64,000 nucleotides of DNA, from IMG/VR virus record IMGVR_UViG_3300030380_006185, positions 1-64,000 of that record; one strand, 5' to 3'. Position 1 is the stretch's first letter, and the number at the start of each line of letters is the position of its first letter. Shown here in pieces: positions 41,377 through 50,492 of the stretch. Below the pieces are notes generated by a model. That model was not told the DNA's origin and did not search any database. It worked only from the letters and a program-made list of their open reading frames with translations. The translations under genes were made by a program, and so were the position numbers. Source of the stretch: a virus.

Positions 41377-44300
41377 TTACATAACATCATTAGGGTCAGG
41401 GACAGGGAGTGGAAATTCTGTTTTAGTATAATACATTGATACATATCCATTTGTAGGGTGATTATTATCACTCATCCATTCACCAAATAAATAATTTTCA
41501 CCTGAAACACTTCCACTGTAAACTCTTACGCCATTATATTCTATTGCTCTTGGGTTAATTTTTTTATAAGGATCACATCCAGCATTAAAGTTTTGAGTTG
41601 AAACAACTATATGTGAGCCACTTAATTCTCCATTATAAAATTCTTCTTGTGAATCATGAAATGTTGTAACTGAGCCTGATATAGTTTCAACTGTTTCGTA
41701 CCAACTTTGAGAAGTATTAGTTACAGTATTAAATTCATTAAATACACCTGCGGCACCACCTGAAATTGCAACCATATCAATTGATGCAGTATAGATTTCA
41801 TTTTCAAAAGATAATTGTGGTTGTGGGTATTTATTTCTTTCTAATAAATGTTGTTTTACAACTACACCAGAGGCAAGGCTTGTACGTGCAGGTACAAAAT
41901 CTTTAATCATTTTAAATAAAGAATTATCAAAAAACTTTATTAAACGTATAAAATCTTTTAAATTGTAATTCTTTGTATATTTTTCAAAATAATCATTTCT
42001 TAAATTATCTAAATCAGGGTATGAAGTAGCTGATGAGGATCTTAATCTTGGGTCACCAATATAATCACCCATATTAAAATACCCAATTTGGTCCATTATA
42101 TCTTCATTTATCTCATTTGTAGGAGAAAATGCTACCTCTAAATAATTTATACCAGGAGTATAACTTTGAGATACATTTGCCATTTGGGATAATGACATAA
42201 ATGGTGATAAAGTATTACCTTCAGGTATTACATTATTTTCAATTCTAATTTTATCTTTAATTATATTTCTTAAACCAGCTACAGGTTGATCTGCAAAAAA
42301 TGTTTCTACATTAGGTACAAATGTTGGTGTTGTATTAAAATAAAAATTACTATCACTTCCATCAGTAAAAGATTGAGTTATAGCCCATGAACCTGTTATT
42401 TTTGGGTGTATTGAAACTGATCCTGTGTAAAGTTCTCCCCCTAAAGATGCTCTAAAAATCAATTCATCAGGTGAACTATTTATTGTATTACCCTCAATTG
42501 AGTGAGGATTCATTACATAGTCTTTAAATACACTCTCACTAATAGGAACAGTATAATATCTAATTTCTTGTAAAGATCCTGAAAATGGGGTGTAGGAATT
42601 TCCATTTATAGTACTACTAGAAGCAAAAATAGAAGGAACTACATTAAGATCCCAATCTGAACCATCAACCTGGGTTGTAAATGATTCAATAAAACCAATT
42701 TGGGTTCCATTATTTCCCTCTTTATATGTTTTATTAGCAGCAATCAACTTAAATTCATCAGTACTTCCTACAGTTCTATTAATCATTACAGACCACCAAT
42801 CTCCATCAAAAAATGGTAAATATACACTACAAGAAACTGTGGGGTTACTTGTATATGAAGGATAAAAATCTAAATAAGCATATTGGTAATAAGGGTCTAT
42901 AATTGACCCAGAATAAGAAGCACTTGTATAAGCAGATCCTGTGTATCTTAAAACTAAATGAGAGTTGTTATTTTTATTCCATAAACTTTGAGAATAAGGA
43001 ATATTGGATGTAGGTAAACCATTAGTTTTAAATCTAAATACTACAGTGTCAGGTACATCAGATGCACTATTCCAAGGTGAAGAAGCATCCCATGAAGAAG
43101 TAATAAAATTATCTCCATCAGTTTTAAAAGCATAATTAAATTCTCTTTGCCAATGATCCCAATCATTTACATTAATCTTATCTTTGCCTCCATATTCGTT
43201 TATTCTTAATATTGTATCAGGAATACCATAAGAAGTTATAAGAGCGCGCAAACCAGGTATAGTACCTTTTGCTTTTAATAAGTATGGTATGTTATGATAA
43301 ATTCGTTTATATAACGACTTATTTACATCATCTAATGGTATAATATCATTAGAAGCAGATATTAAAGTATTAACATACTCAAACCCAGTTGGGGTAGGTA
43401 ATGATCCTGTTATGTTTGGGAATGGGAATAATCCTCCATCAGGTGTTAATCCTAAAAATGCTGTGTATAAATCATCATTTGAAAAGTTATTTTGGTATAA
43501 TTTAACCCCAAAATCTTTAATAGCATCAGAAACTATATCTTTTGATATACCTTGATTTAAACGGTTATCAGCATCATATTTTTGGGTTAATTCTTTATGA
43601 TAAATCCAAATATTATCATAGTGCTGGGCAACCATATCAACAAATAGTTCATATTGTGCATTATTTGGGTCATTTCTTAAATATTCAGGAATAGAAAATT
43701 TAAGATTATCTTTATTATCCCTATCAAATAATGAAGCTGAGAGTGTTAATCCACCATATATAGGGCTATCTTCATTTGAGCTCCCAAACCAACTAACAAC
43801 TTCGGGGCTGGATATTTTTGCTAATTCATATGGTTTAGTAGATGTAGTTTTAGGCCAAGCATATGAACTACTTTCATAATATAAATAATAATCATACCCA
43901 TCAAAATTTTTAATTATATTACTAATTTTGCTTTCATAAACAGCTTTACTTCCACTTGTATCAGCAGAGGAGGTTGTATTATCTAAGGTTGATATTGATG
44001 AAGAGTATGACTCTAATAAACTAACTTTGTAATAAAAATTTTCTAATCTAGTTTGAGCTGAACTAAAGTGAGTAAATTCTGGGAATTTGGTGTAATCTAT
44101 ATTTATATTAATTTCTTTTTTATCTAATAAATGATTTATTTGATTTAAAGAACTTGTTTGTTGGGTTAAAAGTAAAGAAGAATAAGAAAGTAAATCAGTT
44201 GAATTATTTACTTGGTCTTTTAAGTCTATATTAAAATTAGGTCCACCTATATTAACTGTATCTTTAATTATTATAGGATCATCTTCAAAAATTACTTGGT

Positions 44301-44946
44301 AAGCTCTTGGTTCTTCAACTGTGGTTACTATCCATAAAGTAGAATTAACATCTAAATCTTCTGGTAGTGGGGAATAGAGTTTAACTAAAATAGAAGGATT
44401 ATCAGGATTGCTATTTTCTAAATCTAGATTATTAGCTATATATAAATTATTAACTCCAAAATTTAAATAAAAATCTAAAAAATATTCACTATTTTCTCTT
44501 TCTTGTATAAATTGTAAAGACTGTTCAACTAAGTCTAAATTAGATAAACTATTACTACTTAATCTTAATTCCGTTCTGTCGGGAGATATTGAAGATATAT
44601 ATAATAATTGTAAGTTTGAGCCTATTTTTTTATTTAAAAAATTAAAATAAGTATTATATTCCCCAATACTTTCAAAATTCTTTTCTACAGCTTTACTTGG
44701 AAAAAGTTGAATAGTAGAAAGATCACCTGTAAGAGCAGATTGTCCATTATTTAAAACAGTATAATCTAAAAAATTATAATTTTCAAAAGATATATTATTA
44801 GAATTATCATATACAAAAAACTCTACATAACTTTGAGAAGTAAAAGAAGTTGGAATTTCATTAGATGATATTAAGTTTACTTCACTTTCTGAGTAGAGTT
44901 GTTGGGTAAAACTTAAAGGATCTATTTCAATTACTTGACTTGACAT
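41377..44946 (-). CDS. Very large baseplate wedge/tail protein, 1189 aa
   Basis: The largest complete gene here. N-terminus MSSQVIEIDPLSFTQQLYSE, 'YVEFFVYDNSNN' and 'FLDFYLNFGVNNLYIANNLDLEN' are conserved in marine T4-like phages. A region around residue 590-630 reads 'YKRIYHNIPYLLKAKGTIPGLRALITSYGIPDTILRINEYGG', a motif I associate with tail proteins. The C-terminal third contains LamG-like strands (SLQEIRYYTVPIS). T4 gp7 (1032 aa) lies in the same order after gp6, so a gp7-type wedge role is a reasonable inference. A variant late box is upstream. Confidence 0.7.
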   Translation of the reverse strand: MSSQVIEIDPLSFTQQLYSESEVNLISSNEIPTSFTSQSYVEFFVYDNSNNISFENYNFLDYTVLNNGQSALTGDLSTIQLFPSKAVEKNFESIGEYNTYFNFLNKKIGSNLQLLYISSISPDRTELRLSSNSLSNLDLVEQSLQFIQERENSEYFLDFYLNFGVNNLYIANNLDLENSNPDNPSILVKLYSPLPEDLDVNSTLWIVTTVEEPRAYQVIFEDDPIIIKDTVNIGGPNFNIDLKDQVNNSTDLLSYSSLLLTQQTSSLNQINHLLDKKEININIDYTKFPEFTHFSSAQTRLENFYYKVSLLESYSSSISTLDNTTSSADTSGSKAVYESKISNIIKNFDGYDYYLYYESSSYAWPKTTSTKPYELAKISSPEVVSWFGSSNEDSPIYGGLTLSASLFDRDNKDNLKFSIPEYLRNDPNNAQYELFVDMVAQHYDNIWIYHKELTQKYDADNRLNQGISKDIVSDAIKDFGVKLYQNNFSNDDLYTAFLGLTPDGGLFPFPNITGSLPTPTGFEYVNTLISASNDIIPLDDVNKSLYKRIYHNIPYLLKAKGTIPGLRALITSYGIPDTILRINEYGGKDKINVNDWDHWQREFNYAFKTDGDNFITSSWDASSPWNSASDVPDTVVFRFKTNGLPTSNIPYSQSLWNKNNNSHLVLRYTGSAYTSASYSGSIIDPYYQYAYLDFYPSYTSNPTVSCSVYLPFFDGDWWSVMINRTVGSTDEFKLIAANKTYKEGNNGTQIGFIESFTTQVDGSDWDLNVVPSIFASSSTINGNSYTPFSGSLQEIRYYTVPISESVFKDYVMNPHSIEGNTINSSPDELIFRASLGGELYTGSVSIHPKITGSWAITQSFTDGSDSNFYFNTTPTFVPNVETFFADQPVAGLRNIIKDKIRIENNVIPEGNTLSPFMSLSQMANVSQSYTPGINYLEVAFSPTNEINEDIMDQIGYFNMGDYIGDPRLRSSSATSYPDLDNLRNDYFEKYTKNYNLKDFIRLIKFFDNSLFKMIKDFVPARTSLASGVVVKQHLLERNKYPQPQLSFENEIYTASIDMVAISGGAAGVFNEFNTVTNTSQSWYETVETISGSVTTFHDSQEEFYNGELSGSHIVVSTQNFNAGCDPYKKINPRAIEYNGVRVYSGSVSGENYLFGEWMSDNNHPTNGYVSMYYTKTEFPLPVPDPNDVM

Positions 44947-44949
44947 TTT

Positions 44950-44960
44950 TTATTTAAATA
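44950..44960 (-). promoter_or_regulatory. Possible variant late promoter box
   Basis: Minus-strand AAATATTTAAATAAAAA precedes ATG 44946 directly. It differs from the usual ATATTTATAA by one substitution and is very near the start, so it may instead be only the A-rich translation signal. Confidence 0.3.
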
Positions 44961-44962
44961 TT

Positions 44963-45388
44963 TTAGTATTCACTTCCAGCTGAGTTTCTAGTATTTGTTA
45001 AGGAACTTAAATTTAATGAAGTGTTATTAGATAATTCATCTAGATTAATATTTGTTTGATTTTCGATTGAAGTTTTTTGAATATTTAATAATTCAGTTCG
45101 TAATTGAGCTATTTCATTTTGAAGAGCTTCTATGATTTCATTTTGTTCTTCAAAACCTATATATTCACTGCTTTTTTTAATTAAATACTCATGAGAATTT
45201 ATAGGTCCTAATTCATTTATACTATAAAATAACTCATCATATAGTTGAAAAAATTCTTCAACAGTAGGAACTTGTTCAAGTTGTTCTTGTATAGTTTTAA
45301 CCCCTAATTGTTTAAAAGAAGTATCAATAATTCTCTCATATTGTGCTTTATTAAATACTTGTTTATTAAATTCTACATTTTTACTCAT
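44963..45388 (-). CDS. Coiled-coil tail protein, 141 aa
   Basis: Helical protein with a coiled coil at about 75-115 (EEQNEIIEALQNEIAQLRTELLNIQK) and a Ser/Asn-rich tail. 'SFKQLGVKTIQEQLEQVPTVEEFFQLYDELFY' precedes it. It overlaps the upstream gene by 4 nt (ATGA) and lies between two large structural genes, so it is probably a small baseplate adaptor. No further function visible. Confidence 0.6.
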   Translation of the reverse strand: MSKNVEFNKQVFNKAQYERIIDTSFKQLGVKTIQEQLEQVPTVEEFFQLYDELFYSINELGPINSHEYLIKKSSEYIGFEEQNEIIEALQNEIAQLRTELLNIQKTSIENQTNINLDELSNNTSLNLSSLTNTRNSAGSEY

Positions 45389-46509
45389 CCGTTAATAACT
45401 TTAAAATAATAATCATCATCAAGTATTAAAGTAGAACCACCAATTTCAGTTTTAATTAAAACTTTATAATATCTTTCAGGTTCTAAACCACTCATATAAA
45501 CATCAAAATAATTTCCTCTATTATCAGAAGAAATTTGGGTATATTTAGTATCGAAATTAATAACAAATTCGTTAGTAGCCAAGTCTTTTATTGCATAAAA
45601 TGAAGAAGAAGGTAAATAGTTTGTATTTGTAAATAAAGAACTTGTTTGATAAGTTCGAGTAGGATATAAAGGACTTACATTTATATAAAATCTATTTATA
45701 CTACTAGGAAAAAATTCACCTGGATTATCATCAAGAGATAATTTGATTTGTTTAGTTGACACAATGGAAGAGGAATCAGGGGTTATTGTAGTATAATCCC
45801 TCCATCTAAATTCTAATTGGGGAGGATAGATTGTATTTGTATCTACACTGTAGTATTTGAGGATAGGTTGATTATCCAAATTTGAATCAAATTCAGAACT
45901 TGAGCTTAATTTTGTTAAAAACCCATAATTAGGGATAGATCCACTATACCATAAATTCACAACATCTTTTACATTTAACTCTAAATCTTTTTCAGATCTT
46001 AATCCAAATGATTCTGTAATTTGGGGAATTAAAGTTGAAGATGTAAACCAAGAACCGCCACCTTGTGATGAAAGTGTTGAATCAAATGAACCTGTATATC
46101 CATATCCATTGATACTACCACTCATATTCCAAATACTTGATCCTGAGGTGTTTCTGTAAGACCAAGAGGCTCCATCTGTTACATTGGGTATATCTAAATA
46201 ATGCCCTGTTCCATTATTCCAAGATTGGGCTAAAGGAAAAATTTCTAATTCTACATCAGTATTAATACCTTGAGCTGTTGAGATATTGTTTTGTAAATAA
46301 ACATCAAATTCACTTCCTGAGATTTTATTATTAATAATATCTTGGATTTCGGTTGTATCAAATTCAATTAAATATCTTGATATAATAGGATTACCATCTA
46401 TATTTATAGTATTTGATGCTTCTAAAATAGCATCTAATCCTGTATTCATAGTAGGGTAATATGAATATAATGTAGTATCCTTAGTAGGGAATATTTTATA
46501 AACGGCCAT
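45385..46509 (-). CDS. Structural protein with DNRLRE-like beta domain
   Basis: 374 aa. The first 180 residues follow the DNRLRE-type pattern: 'YKIFPTKDTTLYSYYPTMNTGLDAIL', 'SRYLIEFDTTEIQD', 'ELEIFPLAQSWNNGTGHYLDIPN' and 'LELNVKDVVNLWYSG'. The remaining part is beta-rich ('RFYINVSPLYPTRTYQTSS'). A late promoter lies 13 nt upstream of ATG. Position directly after gp6 argues for a baseplate or fibre-connecting protein. Confidence 0.65.
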   Translation of the reverse strand: MAVYKIFPTKDTTLYSYYPTMNTGLDAILEASNTINIDGNPIISRYLIEFDTTEIQDIINNKISGSEFDVYLQNNISTAQGINTDVELEIFPLAQSWNNGTGHYLDIPNVTDGASWSYRNTSGSSIWNMSGSINGYGYTGSFDSTLSSQGGGSWFTSSTLIPQITESFGLRSEKDLELNVKDVVNLWYSGSIPNYGFLTKLSSSSEFDSNLDNQPILKYYSVDTNTIYPPQLEFRWRDYTTITPDSSSIVSTKQIKLSLDDNPGEFFPSSINRFYINVSPLYPTRTYQTSSLFTNTNYLPSSSFYAIKDLATNEFVINFDTKYTQISSDNRGNYFDVYMSGLEPERYYKVLIKTEIGGSTLILDDDYYFKVING

Positions 46510-46522
46510 TTATAATATTTTA

Positions 46523-46532
46523 TTATAAATAT
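46523..46532 (-). promoter_or_regulatory. Late promoter box
   Basis: Minus-strand ATATTTATAA followed by TAAAATATTATAA, 13 nt before ATG 46509. Confidence 0.65.
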
Positions 46533-46536
46533 ATAA

Positions 46537-48384
46537 TTACAAAGGAACTACTCTACCTTTAATATCTTCATTAGGGTATCTAACCTCAAATATACTAGGA
46601 TCTAAAGAAGGATATATGGTTTTGAATTGAGTAGCTGCATCTATATCATAAGCATATTGAGAATATCCTGTAGTAGTACCAGCTTTATTAAATATTTTTA
46701 AGTCTTTAACTGTTTGTACTCCTTCAATTTTATCTAGCAAAATAAATAAATCTTTTAAAAATATAGGTTGGTTTAATTGCCAATTATCTCTATTAAAATA
46801 TTGTTGAAGAGAAGAAATACATTTAGTTAAAACATTATTATTATTATAATTAGGTAATACTATAATTTCAAACTCAATACCTATGTTTATAATATAGGCA
46901 TCTTTAATTTCAATATTATCACCTATAATCCTGTATTGTGATAAATAAGTTCGTAAATTTTGTTTTAAAGTATTTCCTGCATAATCAAACTGTCCTTGGG
47001 AATTTTGGGTAAGAACATACAAACAAAGAGTTTCTATTGTAGAAATTTGTCTATCGGTGATTTTTGGTTTTTCAATATATGCTTTAGTTACTGAACCATA
47101 ATCAGATGGCATACTTAATGCTCTAATTAAATAATCTTCTGAAGTAACTGATCTTTTTTGGGAGGAAATTAATGATAAAGTATTTTGTCTAATTTCTTCT
47201 AATGTATCTCCTCCTTTACCTCCTGTGGCTGCTAATAAATTATTAACAGATACAGAATTAAATATGTATTCTGCTGTTGTAGAATTTAAGTTTTGTTTAT
47301 TAAAAAACACACCATTAGTATTGGATATATTTGTAATAGTATTAGCTTCAACATTTGAATTAACACCTCCTCCTTCTAAATATCTTACTGTTAAAGTAGT
47401 GTTAGCTGGGGCTATACCATAAGTTCCGGTGTATAAGAAGTTAGTAGGAGAATAAGCAGAAGTTAATTTATCTTGTTTAAATGGTAAACCTAAACCTACA
47501 TTATTAGGGTTAGGAACAATTTCTTCAGTTGTATCATTAGGAGAACCAACACCAAATTGGATTTGAATTTCATTTAAAGATTTAATTCTTGTAGAAAATC
47601 TCCTTTGAGTTTTTAATAATTTTAAGATATATGGAATATTATTTTCTTTATTAGGGTAATTAATGTTAGTATTAGAAACAGAATTAAAAACCATTTCTTG
47701 TCCTAAATGATCTACCTCATACCATAAATTCCCATCACTATCTTTTATATCTAAAATCTTTATAAAATTATTTGAATTAAAATTTACTGTTGTGAATGGT
47801 TCAGGAGTAGTAAAACTAAAAGAAACAGTTTTAACAGTTGAAGAAATAACATTTCTGTTTTTCTTTAAAAGATAATATTGGGGTTGGTTTCCTGAGATTT
47901 GGTAAACTGTTATTTCTGTAGGGTCTTGGGAGCTAGAGACTGAAAAGTCTATTTTGTCTCCTAAAATAAAATTAGTAGAAATTGATGATAGTTGTGTATT
48001 TTCGTTTATACTTAAAGCATAATCAAAATCAGGGACAATACTAGATCCTGAAGTTTTCGAAGGGATTTGTTGGTAAAAACTAACAACAACTTGAGATGCA
48101 GAAGAAAGTTTTGGTTTATAACCAAGCATATATGCTAATTCAAATATATTATTTGATTGTCTAGCATATTGTATGAAATTTTCTTGGATTTGATTATCTA
48201 GATAAAAACTTAAAACATCTCCTACATATGAAGCTTGTTCCATAAACATCATCCCTAAAGAAACAGGTGTAAAATCATTAAAAGTTTGAGGAAAATATGT
48301 TTTAGAATAATCTATTAACCTAGACCTAAAACTATTAAAATCTCTATTAATATACTTTATATCTCGTTTTAATTCATTAGCCAT
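46537..48384 (-). CDS. Baseplate wedge protein, gp6/gpJ-like
   Basis: 615 aa; T4 gp6 is 660 aa. Starts with 'KRDIKYINRDFNSFRSRLIDYSKTYFPQTFNDFTPVSLGMMFMEQASYVGDVLSFYLDNQIQE', the standard gp6/Baseplate_J opening. Later 'SEDYLIRALSMPSDYGSVTKAYIEKP' (about 415-440) and a C-terminal wedge domain ending RYPNEDIKGRVVPL. gp6 dimers form the baseplate inner ring with gp25. It follows gp25 by 1 nt, the classic pairing. Confidence 0.93.
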   Translation of the reverse strand: MANELKRDIKYINRDFNSFRSRLIDYSKTYFPQTFNDFTPVSLGMMFMEQASYVGDVLSFYLDNQIQENFIQYARQSNNIFELAYMLGYKPKLSSASQVVVSFYQQIPSKTSGSSIVPDFDYALSINENTQLSSISTNFILGDKIDFSVSSSQDPTEITVYQISGNQPQYYLLKKNRNVISSTVKTVSFSFTTPEPFTTVNFNSNNFIKILDIKDSDGNLWYEVDHLGQEMVFNSVSNTNINYPNKENNIPYILKLLKTQRRFSTRIKSLNEIQIQFGVGSPNDTTEEIVPNPNNVGLGLPFKQDKLTSAYSPTNFLYTGTYGIAPANTTLTVRYLEGGGVNSNVEANTITNISNTNGVFFNKQNLNSTTAEYIFNSVSVNNLLAATGGKGGDTLEEIRQNTLSLISSQKRSVTSEDYLIRALSMPSDYGSVTKAYIEKPKITDRQISTIETLCLYVLTQNSQGQFDYAGNTLKQNLRTYLSQYRIIGDNIEIKDAYIINIGIEFEIIVLPNYNNNNVLTKCISSLQQYFNRDNWQLNQPIFLKDLFILLDKIEGVQTVKDLKIFNKAGTTTGYSQYAYDIDAATQFKTIYPSLDPSIFEVRYPNEDIKGRVVPL

Positions 48385-48385
48385 T

Positions 48386-48790
48386 TTATAAATCTATTAT
48401 TATTTCATCAGAAATATTAGTACTAGGTACTGAGTACTTTATATTAATTGTTATTCTATTTTCTTCTGAATTTCCTGTTAATACAACATCATTAATATTT
48501 AAATTTGGGAAATTTGAATTTAATTTGTTATTAATATCTTCTCTTAAAAAATCTAAACTTTCACTATTAATTTGTTCAAAAATAAATTCTCTTAATCCAC
48601 CCCCAAATCCAGGATTAAGATATCTTTCTCCAGGATTTGTAAGAAAATAATTAATTAAACTACTTTTAATAGCATCTTTAGTTTGAAAATTTGGTTTAAA
48701 TACAGCATTACCATTTAAAGGAAGATTAATCCCTACAGCAATACTGTTATCTAAGTCTAAAGGATTTATTTGTCTAGCACCAAATGCCAT
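48386..48790 (-). CDS. Baseplate wedge protein, gp25-like
   Basis: 134 aa, the usual gp25 length (132). 'LINYFLTNPGERYLNPGFGGGLREFIFEQINSE' contains the conserved EP/GxR motif region of the gp25/lysozyme-like wedge family. Overlaps the start of the tagged 115-aa gene's stop by 1 nt and precedes gp6. It helps connect wedge to sheath. Confidence 0.93.
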   Translation of the reverse strand: MAFGARQINPLDLDNSIAVGINLPLNGNAVFKPNFQTKDAIKSSLINYFLTNPGERYLNPGFGGGLREFIFEQINSESLDFLREDINNKLNSNFPNLNINDVVLTGNSEENRITINIKYSVPSTNISDEIIIDL

Positions 48791-49137
48791 TATTTAGTAT
48801 TTAAAAGTCCCATTATTGTGTCCATTCCAACTTCACCATTACCTAAATTTCCATTTACAGGATCTACTCCTTGTGGGTTAAAAGAAGAAACATCTCTACT
48901 AGTCATACTTATAGCAGTTTCACCTACTATATCAGCGTATTTTTGCTTAATATCCATAGTAGGTTCTGTATAAGTTGGTTTTGGTGATGGTGGTGGAGTT
49001 GTATTAGGTTGTATAGACTCTCTTACAATTTGTGTTTTAGGAGTTTTAACAGCTTCTAATAAAATATCCTTCAATTCATCTTGAATTGCTTCTTTTACTG
49101 CTTCTTTAATTAATTTTTTAAGTACTTCGGTTTTCAT
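48790..49137 (-). CDS. Tag-like helical protein in the baseplate cluster
   Basis: 115 aa. Starts MKTEVLKKLIKEAVKEAIQD, a long amphipathic helix with IKE. A Pro-rich linker (NTTPPPSPKPTYTEP) follows, then a polar domain with 'SMTSRDVSSFNPQGVDPVNG'. Although the helix is the same type as in the capsid block, its neighbours are baseplate genes, so here it may be a coiled-coil assembly helix and not a capsid tag. Late promoter 7 nt upstream of ATG. Confidence 0.55.
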   Translation of the reverse strand: MKTEVLKKLIKEAVKEAIQDELKDILLEAVKTPKTQIVRESIQPNTTPPPSPKPTYTEPTMDIKQKYADIVGETAISMTSRDVSSFNPQGVDPVNGNLGNGEVGMDTIMGLLNTK

Positions 49138-49143
49138 ATGTGT

Positions 49144-49153
49144 TTATAAATAT
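49144..49153 (-). promoter_or_regulatory. Late promoter box
   Basis: Minus-strand ATATTTATAA followed by ACACAT, 6 nt before ATG 49137. If used as a -10 element the transcript would start within the gene, so the start may need checking or the leader is extremely short. Confidence 0.55.
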
Positions 49154-49157
49154 AGGG

Positions 49158-50492
49158 TTAATCTGCTTTTAAATTATTTTGTTGTATATAAAATACTAAT
49201 TCATCAATAAGTATTTGATCAATTGAACTAAAAGAATATTCTCCTTTCAACATTGTTACTCCTTGTTTATTTTGAGCTATAGCTCTTCTACGTTTTAATG
49301 TATTAGTTGTTTTTTCAGTTTCCACACCCATTTTAAATCCATTTACATTTGTTACTACAGGAGATAACTGTTGGGATTGTTCTTGAGTGAAATCTATTAA
49401 TTCTGAAGATATTTGGTTTTGTTGGGTCCCATCTAAAGAAGAACAATATTCTGTTACTAGATCTAAAAGTTTTAATATATTTAAAACTTGTAATAACACA
49501 TTTCTTAATAAAACTAAAATAGATAATAATATAGAATTAGCAAAAGAAAGTTTAGGAATTAGTTCTTCCAAAAATCCTATAGCATTTCTAACAGAATTAA
49601 CAAGAGTAGCACTAGCAATAGGAACATTTTTTAAAATTGGAAGTAATATTTCAATTGGGGTTAAAATTGCTTGAGTTATAGACAATATTTCTGTTGTTCT
49701 ATTAATAGTTTTAAAAACATCATTAATTTGTTTTACAAGTTTATTTTTTGTTTCTATAATCTTAGATAAATCTTCTTGAGGGGGGCAAGTTATAAGTTGC
49801 TTTAATTCATCAGTAATCCCATCTTTATTTTCTTCTATTAATTGTTTTACTTTAGAAACACCATATTGTGCTAATAATCCAAGTAATAAAGGAATAACTA
49901 ATTTTTTTAAATTATCTATAGATACATTTAATTCTTTTTCTATATGGAATTCTATTGTTACATCCTTTTCTACATATTCTTTAGTTTCTCTATCTTCAAA
50001 TTTAAAAAATTCTCTTATATCTTCAAGTAAAGATATATCAGTTGAATCTAATTTAATAATTCCTAAATCTTTTTTAACATCTGTTGTTGATGTATATGGA
50101 ATGATTGTTAAAGGAGAATATTTTCTTTTAATAATGTTAACTGGGAATTTGGTTGGGTTAAATGGGGTATTTAATATTGAAGGAACTTTTATTTCAAATT
50201 CTCCTTTTTCATTTGTTCTTTTAGGTATTTTTAAAACATTTAAAACAGTTACTCCTTTTATAGGTGTAAGAGTTTCAGAATCTACTATTGTACCTTTTAT
50301 AGGAACAAATTCAATAGTTTTAGGGGAAGTATCTTCTGAAGAGGTTGTTTCAGTTTCAGTTTCATTACTACCAGTTTCTAAAGATGAAAGTATAAGATCA
50401 GAATAAGGGACATTTAAAATCTCTAAAATCTTAGATAAATCAATTGAAGCTGTTACTTCTATTGATGATGTTATTTGATATTCTTCAGACAT
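49158..50492 (-). CDS. Baseplate protein with CarboxypepD_reg-like domain
   Basis: 444 aa. Residues about 64-105 'PIKGTIVDSETLTPIKGVTVLNVLKIPKRTNEKGEFEI' form a CarboxypepD_reg-like beta-sandwich, common in Bacteroidota surface proteins and rare in phage baseplates. Residues about 195-360 are strongly hydrophobic helical (LVIPLLLGLLAQYG; ILLSILVLLRNVLLQVL), resembling a tape-measure or membrane-inserting segment. The C-terminus has 'FKMGVETEKTTNTLKRRRAIAQNKQGVTMLKG'. Sits between hub and gp25, fitting a hub or tail-tip role; inferred. Confidence 0.6.
   Translation of the reverse strand: MSEEYQITSSIEVTASIDLSKILEILNVPYSDLILSSLETGSNETETETTSSEDTSPKTIEFVPIKGTIVDSETLTPIKGVTVLNVLKIPKRTNEKGEFEIKVPSILNTPFNPTKFPVNIIKRKYSPLTIIPYTSTTDVKKDLGIIKLDSTDISLLEDIREFFKFEDRETKEYVEKDVTIEFHIEKELNVSIDNLKKLVIPLLLGLLAQYGVSKVKQLIEENKDGITDELKQLITCPPQEDLSKIIETKNKLVKQINDVFKTINRTTEILSITQAILTPIEILLPILKNVPIASATLVNSVRNAIGFLEELIPKLSFANSILLSILVLLRNVLLQVLNILKLLDLVTEYCSSLDGTQQNQISSELIDFTQEQSQQLSPVVTNVNGFKMGVETEKTTNTLKRRRAIAQNKQGVTMLKGEYSFSSIDQILIDELVFYIQQNNLKAD

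Noticed and set aside
47225-47422. Plus-strand 65-aa frame inside gp6
   Set aside because: Antisense to a well-supported gp6 gene; no promoter or start context.
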